Origin: Methylobacterium sp. J-068
GTDB lineage: Bacteria; Pseudomonadota; Alphaproteobacteria; Rhizobiales; Beijerinckiaceae
DNA: 64,000 nucleotides
Assembly: GCF_022829445.1 (NCBI RefSeq)
Contig: NZ_JAKSXY010000083.1
Location: forward strand, 169,338-233,337
Direction: 5' to 3'
The position numbers were made by a program, and so were the translations under genes. Positions 50,388-60,023 of the stretch are shown piece after piece; positions within the stretch are counted from its first letter, which is position 1; each line of letters opens with the position of its first letter. The notes below the pieces were generated by a model. That model had not been told where the DNA came from. It ran no database searches and saw only the letters and a program-made list of their open reading frames with translations.

Positions 50388-51722
50388 CTAGAGTCGGGCG
50401 GTCTCGCGCCGGTTGAAGCCCAGCGCGCACAGGGTCGCCACGGCGCCGGAGAGCAGGTAGACGCCGACCCAGGACAGGCCGAAGCGGCTCGACACGCTGA
50501 GCGCCACCAGGGGCGCGAAACCCGCGCCGACCAGCCAGGCCAGATCCGAGGTCAGGGCCGCGCCGGTGTAGCGGTAGCGCGAACCGAGATTGGCGGTCAC
50601 CGCCCCCGAGGTCTGGCCGTAGGACAGACCCAGCAGCGCGAAGCCGCCCAGCACGTAGATCGTCTGTCCCAGCTCGCTGTCACCGAACACGATCGGGGCG
50701 ATGATGCTGGCGATCGCGAACAGCAGAATCAGGGCGGCCGCCACGCCCACCTGCGTGCGCCGGCCGATTCGGTCGGCCATCAGGCCGGAGATCACGATGG
50801 TTCCGGCGGCGAGGAACGCACCGGCGCATTGTACCAGCAGGAACTCGCCCGCGCTGCGGCTCGTGAAGAGGTGGATCCAGCTAATGGGGAAGATCGTCAC
50901 GAGGTGGAAGAGGGCGAAGCTCGCCAGGGGCACGATGGCGCCGATGAGGACGAAGCGGCCGTGCGAGCGCAGCACCTCGAGGACCGGGGTCGGCTCGAGT
51001 TCGTCCATCTCCAGCATGCGCGAGAACTCCTCGGTGGCCACGAGGCGCAGGCGCGCGAACAGGGCGACCACGTTGATCGCGAAGGCCACGAAGAACGGGT
51101 AGCGCCAGCCCCAGTCGAGGAAGTCCTCGGTGGAGAGGTTGGCGAGGAAGAACGCGAACAGGGCGCTCGCCAGCATGAAGCCGACCGGCGCGCCGAGCTG
51201 CGGGATCATCGCGTACCAGCCGCGCTGCTTCTCCGGCGCGTTCAGCGCGAGCAGGGAGGCCAGGCCGTCCCAGGCCCCGCCGAGCGCGATGCCCTGGCCG
51301 ATGCGGAAGGCGGCGAGCAGCCAGATCGAGACGGCGCCGAGATGCTGGTAGTTCGGCAGGAAGCTGATCGCCATGGTCGAGCCGCCGAGCAGGAACAGCG
51401 CGATCGTCAGCTTGACGCCGCGACCGTGCCGGCGGTCGATCTCCATGAACAGCACCGAGCCGATCGGGCGCGCGATGAAGGCCAAGGCAAAGATCGCGAA
51501 GGCGTAGAGCGTCCCCGTGAGCGGATCCGCGAAGGGGAAGAACACACCGGGGAAGATCAGCACCGAGGCGATGCCGTAGACGAAAAAGTCGAAATATTCG
51601 GCGGCGCGGCCGATGACGACGCCGATGGCGATCTCGCCCGGCGCGACCTTGTGGTCGCTGGAGATCTGATGCGCGTCGCGCTCCAGCGACGTCGAGGATG
51701 GCACTGCGTATTCTGCGCTCAT
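50388..51722 (-). CDS. MFS transporter, metabolite:H+ symporter (MHS) family
   Basis: From the ATG at 51722 the protein has 444 residues and 12 predicted helices. The MHS hallmarks are present: GVVIGRAAEYFDFFVYGIASVLIFP in TM1, ARPIGSVLFMEIDRRHGRGVKLTIALFLLGG after TM2, and FRIGQGIALGGAWDGLASLL in TM4. An upstream start at 51785 would add 21 residues without hydrophobic character. Family members import organic acids, betaines or similar solutes with protons; the substrate is unknown. It is divergent from the cyo operon. Confidence 0.9.
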   Translation of the reverse strand: MSAEYAVPSSTSLERDAHQISSDHKVAPGEIAIGVVIGRAAEYFDFFVYGIASVLIFPGVFFPFADPLTGTLYAFAIFALAFIARPIGSVLFMEIDRRHGRGVKLTIALFLLGGSTMAISFLPNYQHLGAVSIWLLAAFRIGQGIALGGAWDGLASLLALNAPEKQRGWYAMIPQLGAPVGFMLASALFAFFLANLSTEDFLDWGWRYPFFVAFAINVVALFARLRLVATEEFSRMLEMDELEPTPVLEVLRSHGRFVLIGAIVPLASFALFHLVTIFPISWIHLFTSRSAGEFLLVQCAGAFLAAGTIVISGLMADRIGRRTQVGVAAALILLFAIASIIAPIVFGDSELGQTIYVLGGFALLGLSYGQTSGAVTANLGSRYRYTGAALTSDLAWLVGAGFAPLVALSVSSRFGLSWVGVYLLSGAVATLCALGFNRRETARL

Positions 51723-52075
51723 CGAGGAAACCGTGCTCGCTTCATCCGTTCGGGGCCGAATCAGGCGCGGCGTGTCCCGCACCATGCCCTTAGATCCAGG
51801 GGAACGTTTATGCTGCGCATTTCGTCTGCGGCAAAGCGCAGCGTGAACCGCCCCATGCGGACCACCTAACAGATCCGCCGACGTCTAGCCTATAGGGGAA
51901 GGACACCTGTAACGCCTCGCCGGCCCGTCCGGCTATGATCGCAGCGCTGATCAGACGCGACGCATTTCACTTGTCAATTTGATGCGATGCAGCGCAGTGA
52001 GACGCGGCGCTTCCCACCCCGAGCGATCGGGGCCTGACGGGAGGCTGCTCCACCGAGATTGCGCCAGACGAGTCC
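51723..52075. other. Divergent promoter region, MHS transporter and cyo operon
   Basis: A 353-base interval without genes. It has a GCCTATAGGGG stretch near 51890 that could be a -10 element for cyo, but no convincing -35 partner. No clear operator seen. Confidence 0.4.
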
Positions 52076-53278
52076 ATGCCCGTCAAAATTTTCCGTACGC
52101 TCGTGCTCCTCCCGTTGTTCGGCCTGCTCTCGGGCTGCAACATGGTCCTGATGCAGCCCTCCGGCGACATCGCCGTCCGGCAGCGCGACCTGATCCTGGC
52201 CTCCACCGGGCTGATGCTGCTCATCATCATCCCGGTCATCGCCTTCACGCTGCTCTTCGCCTGGCGCTACCGGGTCTCCAACAAGGACGCCGCGTACGAT
52301 CCCGACTGGCACCACTCGACGCAGCTCGAGGTGCTGATCTGGTCGGCGCCGCTGGTGATCGTCATCGCGCTCGGCGCGCTGACCTGGATCAGCACCCACA
52401 CCCTCGACCCCTACCGCCCCCTGAGCCGCCTCGACGCCGAGCGTCCGCTGCCGCCGGGCGTGAAGCCGCTGAATGTCGAGGTCGTCGCACTCGATTGGAA
52501 GTGGCTGTTCTTCTACCCAGATCAGGGCATCGCCACCGTCAACGAGCTCGCGGCCCCCGTCGACGTGCCGATCTCGTTCAAGATCACCTCCGCCACTGTG
52601 ATGAATTCGTTCTTCGTTCCCGCGCTCGCCGGGCAGATCTACGCCATGGCGGGCATGGAGACGAATCTGCACGCCGTCATCAACAAAGCCGGCACCTACG
52701 AGGGGCTTTCGGCCAATTACAGCGGCTCCGGCTTCTCGCGGATGAACTTCAAGTTCCACGGCCTCGACCAGGCCGGGTTCGACCAGTGGGTCGCCAAGGT
52801 GAAGGCCGAGGGCAAGCCGCTCGGCCGGCAATCCTATCTCGAGCTGGAGAAGCCGAGCGAGCGCGAGCCCGTGCGCTACTTCTCCTCGGTGGAGGACGGC
52901 CTCTACACGTCGGTGCTCAACATGTGCGCGGTTCCGGGCAAGATGTGCATGAACGAGATGATGCACATCGACGCCATGGGCGGGGCCGGCAAGGAGAGCC
53001 ACGGCAACCGCCAGCGGCTCGAATACGACAACCGCTACGCCGAGGAGGGCGTGGAGGCCCCCGCCGCCACGGTGGGCGGCTCGGGCCGTGAATCGCGCAG
53101 CCCCGAGCAGCCGGAAGGCATGAAGCCGAAATCGAACGCGCCCGAGGTCAAGCCGCACGCGGCGCCGGAGCATTCGGGACACGACCATTCGGGCCACCAG
53201 GGCCACGGTACCCCGGCCAATGACGGGACGGACTCGAAGGGGTCCGACTCCATCGCGCCGGGCCAACTCAATCGATAA
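52076..53278 (+). CDS. cyoA: Cytochrome bo quinol oxidase subunit II
   Basis: The subunit is 400 residues, longer than the ~315 of E. coli. A lipobox LLSGC at the end of the signal segment marks a lipoprotein. Two membrane helices follow ([18 protein letters not shown] and [19 protein letters not shown]), then a cupredoxin domain ([23 protein letters not shown]) without the Cu-A ligand set, as in quinol oxidases. The C-terminal ~75 residues are hydrophilic with a His cluster ([12 protein letters not shown]). It starts the cyoABCD-SURF1 block. Confidence 0.96.
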   Translation: MPVKIFRTLVLLPLFGLLSGCNMVLMQPSGDIAVRQRDLILASTGLMLLIIIPVIAFTLLFAWRYRVSNKDAAYDPDWHHSTQLEVLIWSAPLVIVIALGALTWISTHTLDPYRPLSRLDAERPLPPGVKPLNVEVVALDWKWLFFYPDQGIATVNELAAPVDVPISFKITSATVMNSFFVPALAGQIYAMAGMETNLHAVINKAGTYEGLSANYSGSGFSRMNFKFHGLDQAGFDQWVAKVKAEGKPLGRQSYLELEKPSEREPVRYFSSVEDGLYTSVLNMCAVPGKMCMNEMMHIDAMGGAGKESHGNRQRLEYDNRYAEEGVEAPAATVGGSGRESRSPEQPEGMKPKSNAPEVKPHAAPEHSGHDHSGHQGHGTPANDGTDSKGSDSIAPGQLNR

Positions 53279-53331
53279 CGCGGACGCTTCGCCCGCGACC
53301 CCATTCGGCACTCCTCTCACGAGACAGTCCC

Positions 53332-55335
53332 ATGTTCTCCAATCCGGATCTCCAGAAGCTCCTGTTCGGGCGCCTGACGCTCGACGCCGTGCCGCTTCAT
53401 GAGCCGATCCTCCTCATCACCTTCGCGATGGTCGGTCTCGGCGGCGTCGCGGTGCTCGGCGCGCTCACCTATTTCCGCCTCTGGGGCACCCTCTGGCGCG
53501 ACTGGTTCACCTCTGTCGATCACAAGAAGATCGGCATCATGTACATCGTGCTGGCGCTCGTCATGCTGCTGCGGGGTTTCGCCGACGCGCTGATGATGCG
53601 CGCCCAGCAGGCCATGGCCTTCGGCGACGTCGAGGGCTACCTGCCGCCGCACCACTACGACCAGATCTTCACCGCCCACGGCGTGATCATGATCTTCTTC
53701 GTGGCGATGCCGCTGGTCACGGGCCTGATGAACTTCGTCGTGCCGCTCCAGATCGGCGCCCGCGACGTGGCCTTCCCGTTCCTGAACAACTTCAGCTTCT
53801 GGATGACGGTGGCGGGCGCCGTGACCGTCATGGCCTCGCTGTTCGTGGGCGAGTTCGCCCGCACCGGCTGGCTCGCCTATCCGCCGCTCTCGGGGCCGGC
53901 CATGAGCCCCGGGGTCGGGGTCGATTACTACATCTGGGCGCTGCAGATCGCCGGCATCGGCACGCTGTTGTCGGGCATCAACCTCATCGCCACCATCGTG
54001 AAGATGCGGGCGCCCGGCATGAGCATGATGAAGATGCCGGTCTTCACCTGGACCTCGCTCTGCACCAACATCCTCATCGTCGCCGCCTTCCCCATCCTCA
54101 CGGCCGTTCTCGCGCTGCTGTCGCTCGACCGTTACGTCGGCACGCACTTCTTCTCGAACGACCTCGGCGGCAACCCGATGATGTACGTGAACCTCATCTG
54201 GATCTGGGGTCACCCGGAGGTCTACATCCTCATCCTGCCGGCCTTCGGCGTGTTCTCCGAGATCGTCTCGACCTTCTCCAGCAAGCGCCTCTTCGGCTAC
54301 GCCTCGATGGTCTACGCCACGGTCGTGATCACGATCCTGTCCTACCTCGTGTGGCTGCACCACTTCTTCACGATGGGCTCGGGCGCCAGCGTGAACTCGT
54401 TCTTCGGCATCACCACGATGATCATCTCGATCCCCACGGGTGCCAAGATCTTCAACTGGCTGTTCACCATGTACAAGGGCCGCATCCGCTTCGAGGTGCC
54501 GATGCTCTGGACGGTCGGCTTCATGGTGACCTTCACCGTCGGCGGCATGACCGGCGTGCTGCTCGCCGTGCCGCCCGCCGACTTCGTGCTGCACAACTCG
54601 CTCTTCCTGATCGCCCACTTCCACAACGTGATCATCGGCGGCGTGCTGTTCGGCATGCTGGCGGGCATCACCTACTGGTTCCCCAAGGCCTTCGGTTTCC
54701 GGCTCGACGATTTCTGGGGCAAGATGTCGTTCTGGTTCTGGCTCACCGGATTCTGGTTCGCCTTCATGCCGCTCTACGTGCTCGGCCTGATGGGCGTGAC
54801 CCGCCGCGTCCAGCACTTCGACGATCCCTCGCTGCAGATCTGGTTCGTGATCGCGGCCTTCGGCGCCTTCCTGATCCTGCTCGGCATCGCCTCGTTCGCG
54901 ATCACCCTGGTGGTCAGCTTCCTCCGGCGCGAGGAATTGCGGGACACGACCGGCGATCCGTGGGGCGGCCGCACCCTGGAATGGGCGACCTCCTCGCCGC
55001 CGCCGGACTACAACTTCGCCTTCACGCCGGTGATCCACGACCACGACGCGTGGTGGGACATGAAGAAGCGCGGCTATGCCCGTCCGCTCCAGGGCTTCAA
55101 GCCGATCCACATGCCGAAGAACACCGCCACGGGCCTGATCCTCGGCGCCTTAAGCATCGTCTTCGCCTTCGCGATGATCTGGTACATCTGGTGGCTCGCC
55201 GCCTTCAGCTTCCTCGCCATCGCGGTGGTCACCATCGGCCACACCTTCAACTACAACCGCGACTTCTACATCCCGGCCGACGAGGTCGTGCGGACGGAAG
55301 GTCGGCGGACTGCCCTGCTGGCGGAGCGCGTCTGA
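53332..55335 (+). CDS. cyoB: Cytochrome bo quinol oxidase subunit I
   Basis: This catalytic heme-copper subunit has 667 residues. It pumps protons while reducing oxygen with ubiquinol electrons. Visible ligands include the low-spin heme His in [11 protein letters not shown], the Cu-B His-Tyr pair in [14 protein letters not shown], the HH pair in [10 protein letters not shown], and the heme His pair in [12 protein letters not shown]. The N-terminal extra helix and LHEPI segment fit the cyo type. It follows cyoA by 53 bases. Confidence 0.98.
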   Translation: MFSNPDLQKLLFGRLTLDAVPLHEPILLITFAMVGLGGVAVLGALTYFRLWGTLWRDWFTSVDHKKIGIMYIVLALVMLLRGFADALMMRAQQAMAFGDVEGYLPPHHYDQIFTAHGVIMIFFVAMPLVTGLMNFVVPLQIGARDVAFPFLNNFSFWMTVAGAVTVMASLFVGEFARTGWLAYPPLSGPAMSPGVGVDYYIWALQIAGIGTLLSGINLIATIVKMRAPGMSMMKMPVFTWTSLCTNILIVAAFPILTAVLALLSLDRYVGTHFFSNDLGGNPMMYVNLIWIWGHPEVYILILPAFGVFSEIVSTFSSKRLFGYASMVYATVVITILSYLVWLHHFFTMGSGASVNSFFGITTMIISIPTGAKIFNWLFTMYKGRIRFEVPMLWTVGFMVTFTVGGMTGVLLAVPPADFVLHNSLFLIAHFHNVIIGGVLFGMLAGITYWFPKAFGFRLDDFWGKMSFWFWLTGFWFAFMPLYVLGLMGVTRRVQHFDDPSLQIWFVIAAFGAFLILLGIASFAITLVVSFLRREELRDTTGDPWGGRTLEWATSSPPPDYNFAFTPVIHDHDAWWDMKKRGYARPLQGFKPIHMPKNTATGLILGALSIVFAFAMIWYIWWLAAFSFLAIAVVTIGHTFNYNRDFYIPADEVVRTEGRRTALLAERV

Positions 55336-55339
55336 GACC

Positions 55340-55990
55340 ATGGCCTCCCACTCCTCCACAGCCATGAACCTGTCGACCGGCGCAGAGCCGGTCGACCCCA
55401 CGGCCTTCTACGACGCCACCGGCGAGCATCACCCGGAAGGGAGCACGATGCTCGGCTTCTGGCTCTACCTGATGAGCGACTGCCTCATCTTCGCGGCCCT
55501 GTTCGCCACCTACGCGGTGGTGGGGCGCAACTACGCGGCCGGCCCGTCCCCGAAGGATCTGTTCGACCTGCCGCTGGTGGCGCTGAACACCTCGATGCTG
55601 CTGTTCTCCTCCATCACCTACGGCTTCGCGATGCTGGAGATGGAGCGGGGCTACCTCGCCCGCTGCCAGCTCTGGCTCGCGGTCACGGGCCTGTTCGGCA
55701 TCGCCTTCGTGGGCCTCGAACTCTACGAGTTCCATCACCTCATCCACGAGGGCGCGACGCCCCAGCGCAGCGCCTTCCTGTCCGCGTTCTTCACGCTCGT
55801 GGGCACGCACGGCCTGCACGTCAGCCTCGGCATCGTCTGGCTGGTGATCCTGATGGTGCAGGTGCACCGGCGCGGGCTGGTGGCGGAGAACAAGCGCCGG
55901 CTGCTCTGCCTCAGCATGTTCTGGCACTTCCTCGACGTGGTCTGGATCGGCGTGTTCACCTTCGTGTACCTGATGGGAGTCCTGCAATGA
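55340..55990 (+). CDS. cyoC: Cytochrome bo quinol oxidase subunit III
   Basis: The 216-residue protein has five membrane helices with family stretches LGFWLYLMSDCLIFAALFATYAV and GTHGLHVSLGIVWLVILMVQ. It starts four bases after cyoB and its stop overlaps the start of cyoD (ATGA), so translation is coupled. Confidence 0.97.
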   Translation: MASHSSTAMNLSTGAEPVDPTAFYDATGEHHPEGSTMLGFWLYLMSDCLIFAALFATYAVVGRNYAAGPSPKDLFDLPLVALNTSMLLFSSITYGFAMLEMERGYLARCQLWLAVTGLFGIAFVGLELYEFHHLIHEGATPQRSAFLSAFFTLVGTHGLHVSLGIVWLVILMVQVHRRGLVAENKRRLLCLSMFWHFLDVVWIGVFTFVYLMGVLQ

Positions 55991-56385
55991 GCGCCGCGTC
56001 GAACGCGAGGCAGCCGCACGGCCACGGCGCGCATCCCCACGATGCGGCGCATGGCGACCACGGCGGGAGCCACGGCTCGTTCAAGGGCTACATGACGGGC
56101 TTCGTCCTGTCGGTGATCCTGACCGCGATCCCCTTCATCCTGGTCATGGGCGACGTGCTGGGGAACGACCGCCTGACCGGCCTCGTGATCATGGGCTTCG
56201 CGGTGGTGCAGATCGTGGTCCACATGATCTACTTCCTGCACATGAACACGAAATCCGAGGGCGGCTGGACCATCCTGGCGCTGATCTTCACCCTGACGCT
56301 CGTGATCATCACCCTCACGGGCTCGCTCTGGGTGATGTACCACCTCAACACCAACATGATGCCGATGCACATGAACATGCGCTGA
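55987..56385 (+). CDS. cyoD: Cytochrome bo quinol oxidase subunit IV
   Basis: The 132-residue protein has a His-rich N-terminus (about residues 9-33) and three helices typical of subunit IV, with YMTGFVLSVILTAIPFILVM and VVQIVVHMIYFLHMN. It overlaps cyoC by four bases and SURF1 by one. Subunit IV helps Cu-B insertion into subunit I. Confidence 0.96.
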   Translation: MSAASNARQPHGHGAHPHDAAHGDHGGSHGSFKGYMTGFVLSVILTAIPFILVMGDVLGNDRLTGLVIMGFAVVQIVVHMIYFLHMNTKSEGGWTILALIFTLTLVIITLTGSLWVMYHLNTNMMPMHMNMR

Positions 56386-57167
56386 TGCGCAGGGGCGATC
56401 CGGCCCGGAGCCGCTCCGGCGCGGGCCTGTTCGCCCTCTGCGCCGCCGGACTGGTGCTCGTGGCCATCCTGGCGGCGCTGGGCACCTGGCAGGTTCAGCG
56501 CCGGACCTGGAAGCACGCGCTCGTCGCGCGGGTCGAGGCCCGCATCCACGCCGAGCCGGTCGAGGCGCCCGGACCGGCGGAGGCGGGCGGCCTGACGCCG
56601 GAGGCCGACGCCTATCGGCGCGTGCGGGCGACGGGGCGGTTCCGCCACGACCGTGAGACCCTGGTCCAGGCCGTGACCGACCTCGGCCCCGGCTTCTGGG
56701 TGATGACGCCCCTGGAGCGTCCGGACGGCACCACGATCCTGGTCAATCGCGGCTTCGTGCCGACCGGCGGGCGCGATCCCGCGACGCGCCCGCAAACCGC
56801 GAATGCCGGGCCCGTCACCGTGACGGGCCTCCTGCGTTTCAGCGAACCCAGCGGTGGATTCCTGCGCGCGAACGATCCGGGGGCCGGGCGCTGGTACTCG
56901 CGCGATGTCGCCGCCATCGCGGCCGCCCGCGGCCTCGGCCGGACAGCCTCCGTCTTCATCGACGCCGATGCGACGCCGAATCCCGGTGGCTGGCCGGTGG
57001 GCGGCCTCACGATCGTGTCCTTTCCGGACAATCACCTCGTCTACGCGATCACCTGGTACGCGCTCGCCCTGATGGTCGCGGGCGCGCTCGCCTATACGCT
57101 CGCGGATGCCCGCCGCACGGCCCGGAGATCGACGCCGTCGCCGGCGAGGCCGGACGTGCGGCGGTGA
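56385..57167 (+). CDS. SURF1 family oxidase assembly protein
   Basis: This 260-residue protein has helices at both ends: GLFALCAAGLVLVAILAALGTWQVQRR with the SURF1 hallmark GxWQ..R, and NHLVYAITWYALALMVAGALAY. The central domain carries RVRATGRFRHDRE and ILVNRGFVP. SURF1 helps insert heme into heme-copper oxidases. Its start overlaps the cyoD stop (TGATG), so it belongs to the cyo operon. Confidence 0.94.
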   Translation: MRRGDPARSRSGAGLFALCAAGLVLVAILAALGTWQVQRRTWKHALVARVEARIHAEPVEAPGPAEAGGLTPEADAYRRVRATGRFRHDRETLVQAVTDLGPGFWVMTPLERPDGTTILVNRGFVPTGGRDPATRPQTANAGPVTVTGLLRFSEPSGGFLRANDPGAGRWYSRDVAAIAAARGLGRTASVFIDADATPNPGGWPVGGLTIVSFPDNHLVYAITWYALALMVAGALAYTLADARRTARRSTPSPARPDVRR

Positions 57168-57186
57168 CATCGCTCGCACCGCGCGG

Positions 57187-57219
57187 GCCGAGCGAGACTG
57201 TCTCCGCTTCGATCGCGCG
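57187..57219 (+). repeat. Dispersed repeat, copy B
   Basis: A 33-base sequence starting CGAGCGAGACTGTCTCC and ending GCGCGGA. It matches copy A at 49204 at 28 of 33 positions. It fills most of the gap between the SURF1 stop and the end of the convergent esterase gene. Confidence 0.5.
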
Positions 57220-57229
57220 GACGACGGTC

Positions 57230-57883
57230 TCACCGCGCCGAAAGGCCCTCGATCCAGGCGCCGGCCCGCGTGACATCCGCCTGGGTCAGGCCGTGCCCGG
57301 CGGGCAGGGTCTCATGCGTGACCCGCGCGTTCGCGGACCGGAGGCGCTCTGCCAAGCTCTGGACATTGGTGGCCGGAACGATCGGATCGGCGGCGCCCGA
57401 GAGCATCAGCACCGGGCGCCCCGCGAGGTCGACCGATGGCGTCCGCGCCAAGGGCAGCATCGGGCGCAGCAGCGCGGCCCCGGCCAGGGCGTCGGGACGC
57501 AGCAGCAGGAGGGCCGCGGCGATGTTGGCGCCATTCGAGAAGCCGACCGCGACGGGGGCCGCGAGGCCGTAGGCCACCCGCGCGGCGGCGATGAAATCGG
57601 CGAGATCGGAGGCGCGACGCCGCAGGTCGTCTTCGTCGAAGACGCCTTCGGCAAGGCGCCGGAAGAAGCGCGGCATGCCGTTCTCCAGAACCGGCCCACG
57701 CGCGGAGAGCAACGCGGCGCCGGGGGCCAGCGTCCGGCCGAGAGGAATCAGGTCGGTCTCGTCGCCCCCGGTGCCGTGCAGAAGCAACAGCGGCGGCAAC
57801 CCGGCCTGCGTGGCGGGCACGAAGCGATGGACGAAGCCGAGGCCCGTCCCGTTCGCGGCATCGGTGATGTGAGCATCCATCAT
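57230..57883 (-). CDS. Alpha/beta hydrolase, carboxylesterase/phospholipase-like
   Basis: The protein has 217 residues. The oxyanion-hole stretch is LLLLHGTGGDE, the nucleophile elbow is GFSNG, the acid is in LSGAADPIVPATN, and the catalytic His is in LPAGHGLTQAD. The size and motifs match MhqD-type esterases, which in other bacteria are co-encoded with a ring-cleaving dioxygenase and respond to quinones. Here the dioxygenase gene lies just upstream on the same strand. A cytoplasmic enzyme; substrate inferred only. Confidence 0.9.
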   Translation of the reverse strand: MMDAHITDAANGTGLGFVHRFVPATQAGLPPLLLLHGTGGDETDLIPLGRTLAPGAALLSARGPVLENGMPRFFRRLAEGVFDEDDLRRRASDLADFIAAARVAYGLAAPVAVGFSNGANIAAALLLLRPDALAGAALLRPMLPLARTPSVDLAGRPVLMLSGAADPIVPATNVQSLAERLRSANARVTHETLPAGHGLTQADVTRAGAWIEGLSAR

Positions 57884-57939
57884 GGCAACCTCGCGGATAT
57901 CGGGGGTGAGCGCCCGCCCGCAGGGGGCGGGCGCGGATG

Positions 57940-58902
57940 TCAGGCGAGTTCCGGTAGCCGATCCTCGATCCGGGCGCGGTGCGGCTCGAGAAAGGCGGGC
58001 AGCTTGAGCGCGCGGCCCAGATTTTCCGCCGTCTCGTCCACGGCGAAGCCCGGCCCGTCGGTGGCGATCTCGAACAGAACGCCGCCCGGCTCGCGGAAGT
58101 AGACGGAGCGGAAGTATTGGCGGTCGCGCTGCTCGGTGACGGCGAGCCCGTGCGGACCCGTCAGCCGCTCCACCATCGCGGCCTGCGCCGCGTCGTCCGC
58201 CGCCCGGAACGCGATGTGATGCACCGACCCGGCGCCCTGCCGACCGCGCGGGAACTCGCCCACCGCCCGCAGGGTCACGAACCCGCCGGCCTCGGCGCCG
58301 CCGGCATAGCGGGTCGCGAGGTCCTCGCGCCCGGCCTCGTGGAAACCGAACACGTCCGTCAGGATCGCCGCCGTCGGACCCGCCTCGCGCAGGAGCAGCG
58401 TGACGCCGTGGAAGCCGCGAATCGCGTGCTCCGCCGGAACCGTACCGTCGGTCCAGGCCGGATCGCTCTGCGTCTCGGCGGCGGCGACGCCCACGAGGGC
58501 CAGCATCATGCCGTCCGGGTCGCGGAAGCGCAGCACCGGCTCACCGAAGACCGGCGTCGGGGCGTCGTGGGTCACGCCCGTCTCGACGAAGCGATGGGTC
58601 CACCAGCCGATGGAGGCGCGCGGCACCCGGAACGCCGTCTCCTGGGTCTCGCCGATGCCGACCCGGCCCGGCGCCGCGTGGGCGACGGGAAAGAAGGTCA
58701 GGATCGTGCCGGGATTTCCGGCCGCGTCGCCGTAATAGAGATGGTGGGTGCCAGGATCGTCGAAATTCACGGTCCGCTTCACGAGCCGGAGACCGAGGAT
58801 CCGCGTGTAGAAATCGCGGTTGCGGGCGGCCGCGCCGGAGAAGGCCGTGACGTGGTGGAGACCGTTCCGGGCGGTGCCGTCCTGTGAAGGCATGCGAGAC
58901 AT
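57940..58902 (-). CDS. VOC family ring-cleaving dioxygenase (MhqO/PcpA-like)
   Basis: The ATG at 58902 has AGGAG eight bases upstream; 320 residues. Two vicinal-oxygen-chelate halves are visible. The first begins GLHHVTAFSGAAARNRDFYTRILGLRLVKRTVNFDDPGTHHLYYG with a metal His, and the second has IRGFHGVTLLLREAG, VHHIAFRA and a late Glu in PGGVLFEIATDGPGF. These are the iron ligands of hydroquinone-type extradiol dioxygenases. With the esterase it resembles an mhq-like detoxification unit, divergent from a LysR regulator. Confidence 0.9.
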   Translation of the reverse strand: MSRMPSQDGTARNGLHHVTAFSGAAARNRDFYTRILGLRLVKRTVNFDDPGTHHLYYGDAAGNPGTILTFFPVAHAAPGRVGIGETQETAFRVPRASIGWWTHRFVETGVTHDAPTPVFGEPVLRFRDPDGMMLALVGVAAAETQSDPAWTDGTVPAEHAIRGFHGVTLLLREAGPTAAILTDVFGFHEAGREDLATRYAGGAEAGGFVTLRAVGEFPRGRQGAGSVHHIAFRAADDAAQAAMVERLTGPHGLAVTEQRDRQYFRSVYFREPGGVLFEIATDGPGFAVDETAENLGRALKLPAFLEPHRARIEDRLPELA

Positions 58903-58986
58903 GGGTTTGGCTCCTGTCGGGCGGCGGGTCGGCTCGACCGTGCCGCGATGACCGGAAGATGCCCCTTGTCCGGCCTCGATAAAATG

Positions 58987-59010
58987 GAAACGATGGAAAC
59001 ACATCGTTTC
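58987..59010. promoter_or_regulatory. Palindromic operator between dioxygenase and LysR regulator genes
   Basis: GAAACGATG and CATCGTTTC form perfect 9-bp arms around a six-base GAAACA spacer. The site lies in the divergent promoter region, 13 bases before the regulator ATG at 59023 and 85 bases from the dioxygenase start. It is the obvious binding site for the LysR protein, giving autoregulation and control of the dioxygenase unit. Confidence 0.65.
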
Positions 59011-59022
59011 GGATATCGACCC

Positions 59023-59940
59023 ATGAAGCTTCCGGATTTCGAGGCCTGGGCCGTCTTCGCCAAGGTGGTGGAGACCGGCTCCTTCGGTCGGGCCGCCCTC
59101 GAACTCGGCGTGGGCAAGGGCACCGTGTCGAAGGCCGTCACCCGGCTCGAAGCGCGCATCGGCGCGCGGCTGTTCAACCGGACCTCGCGCAAGCTCGCCC
59201 TGACCGAGGCGGGCTTTACGGCGCGGGATGCCGCCGCGCGCATCCTCGCGGAAGGGGAGGCGGCCGAGGCCGTGGCGCAGGATTGCGCCGCGACGCCGCG
59301 CGGCAAACTGCGGCTGGCGGCTCCGATGTCCTTCGGTCTCCTGCACGTCGCGCCGCGGCTGCCGGACTTCCTGGCGGCGCATCCCGGCCTCAGCCTCGAC
59401 CTGCATCTCAGCGACGAGGTCGTCGACCTCGTGGGTGGCGGCTTCGATGTCGGGCTGCGCATCGCCGCGCTGCCGGATTCCTCGCTGCGCGCCCGCCGGC
59501 TCTGCACGGTCCACCGCTCCCTGGTGGCGACGCCGGCCTATCTCGACCGGCATGGCAGGCCGGGCCACCCGCACGATCTCGCGGCGCATGCCTGCCTCGG
59601 CTACGCCTACCTGCCGACGCCCAACCGCTGGCGCTTCCTCGGGCCGGACGGCAGCGAGGCCCAGGTCGTCCCGTCAGGCCCACTGCGCGCCAACAATGCC
59701 GATGCCCTGGCGCCGGCCCTGCGCGCGGGCCTCGGCCTCGCAGTGCAGCCCGATTTCACGGTGTGGGAGGATCTGCGCGCGGGCCGCCTGGTCCGGGTCC
59801 TGCCGGACTGGTCGCCCCCGCCCATCGACCTCCATCTCGTGACGCCCCCGGGCGAACCCCGACCGGCCCGCGTCACGGCGCTGATCGCCTTCCTGGCTGA
59901 AACCCTGACGGCGGCGCCCTGGGCGCGGCCGAACCCTTAA
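59023..59940 (+). CDS. LysR family transcriptional regulator
   Basis: The start at 59023 (MKLPDFEAWAVFAKVVETGSF) gives 305 residues. The winged helix is FGRAALELGVGKGTVSKAVTRLEARIGARLFNRTSRKLALTEAG, and the effector domain follows (from about 90) with GKLRLAAPMSFGLLHVAPRLPDFLAAHP. Upstream in-frame Mets fall within the palindrome, so they are less likely. It probably senses a quinone-like signal for the divergent dioxygenase gene; that is inference. Its stop codon lies at the edge of an inverted-repeat element. Confidence 0.93.
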   Translation: MKLPDFEAWAVFAKVVETGSFGRAALELGVGKGTVSKAVTRLEARIGARLFNRTSRKLALTEAGFTARDAAARILAEGEAAEAVAQDCAATPRGKLRLAAPMSFGLLHVAPRLPDFLAAHPGLSLDLHLSDEVVDLVGGGFDVGLRIAALPDSSLRARRLCTVHRSLVATPAYLDRHGRPGHPHDLAAHACLGYAYLPTPNRWRFLGPDGSEAQVVPSGPLRANNADALAPALRAGLGLAVQPDFTVWEDLRAGRLVRVLPDWSPPPIDLHLVTPPGEPRPARVTALIAFLAETLTAAPWARPNP

Positions 59941-60023
59941 GTGTCTCTCACAAAACTCCCGCTGCGCTGCCGTGCCCAGAGTGAGGACCGACGGTGGTCG
60001 GGCGTTTTGTGAGGCACTCTAAG
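59938..60023. repeat. Small element with terminal inverted repeats (MITE-like)
   Basis: The outer sequences GTGTCTCTCACAAAAC and GTTTTGTGAGGCACTC are imperfect inverted copies (about 14 of 17) flanking roughly 45 bases. TTAA lies at the left edge and CTAA at the right, compatible with a TA-containing target. The ends resemble IS-type terminal repeats. The stop codons of both convergent genes lie at the borders. A bidirectional terminator is the alternative, but there are no T-runs. Confidence 0.45.

Noticed and set aside
53086..53278. His-rich tail of cyoA as a novel metal-binding feature
   Set aside because: E. coli CyoA also ends in a His/Met-rich tail, so this is an ordinary family trait, only longer here.
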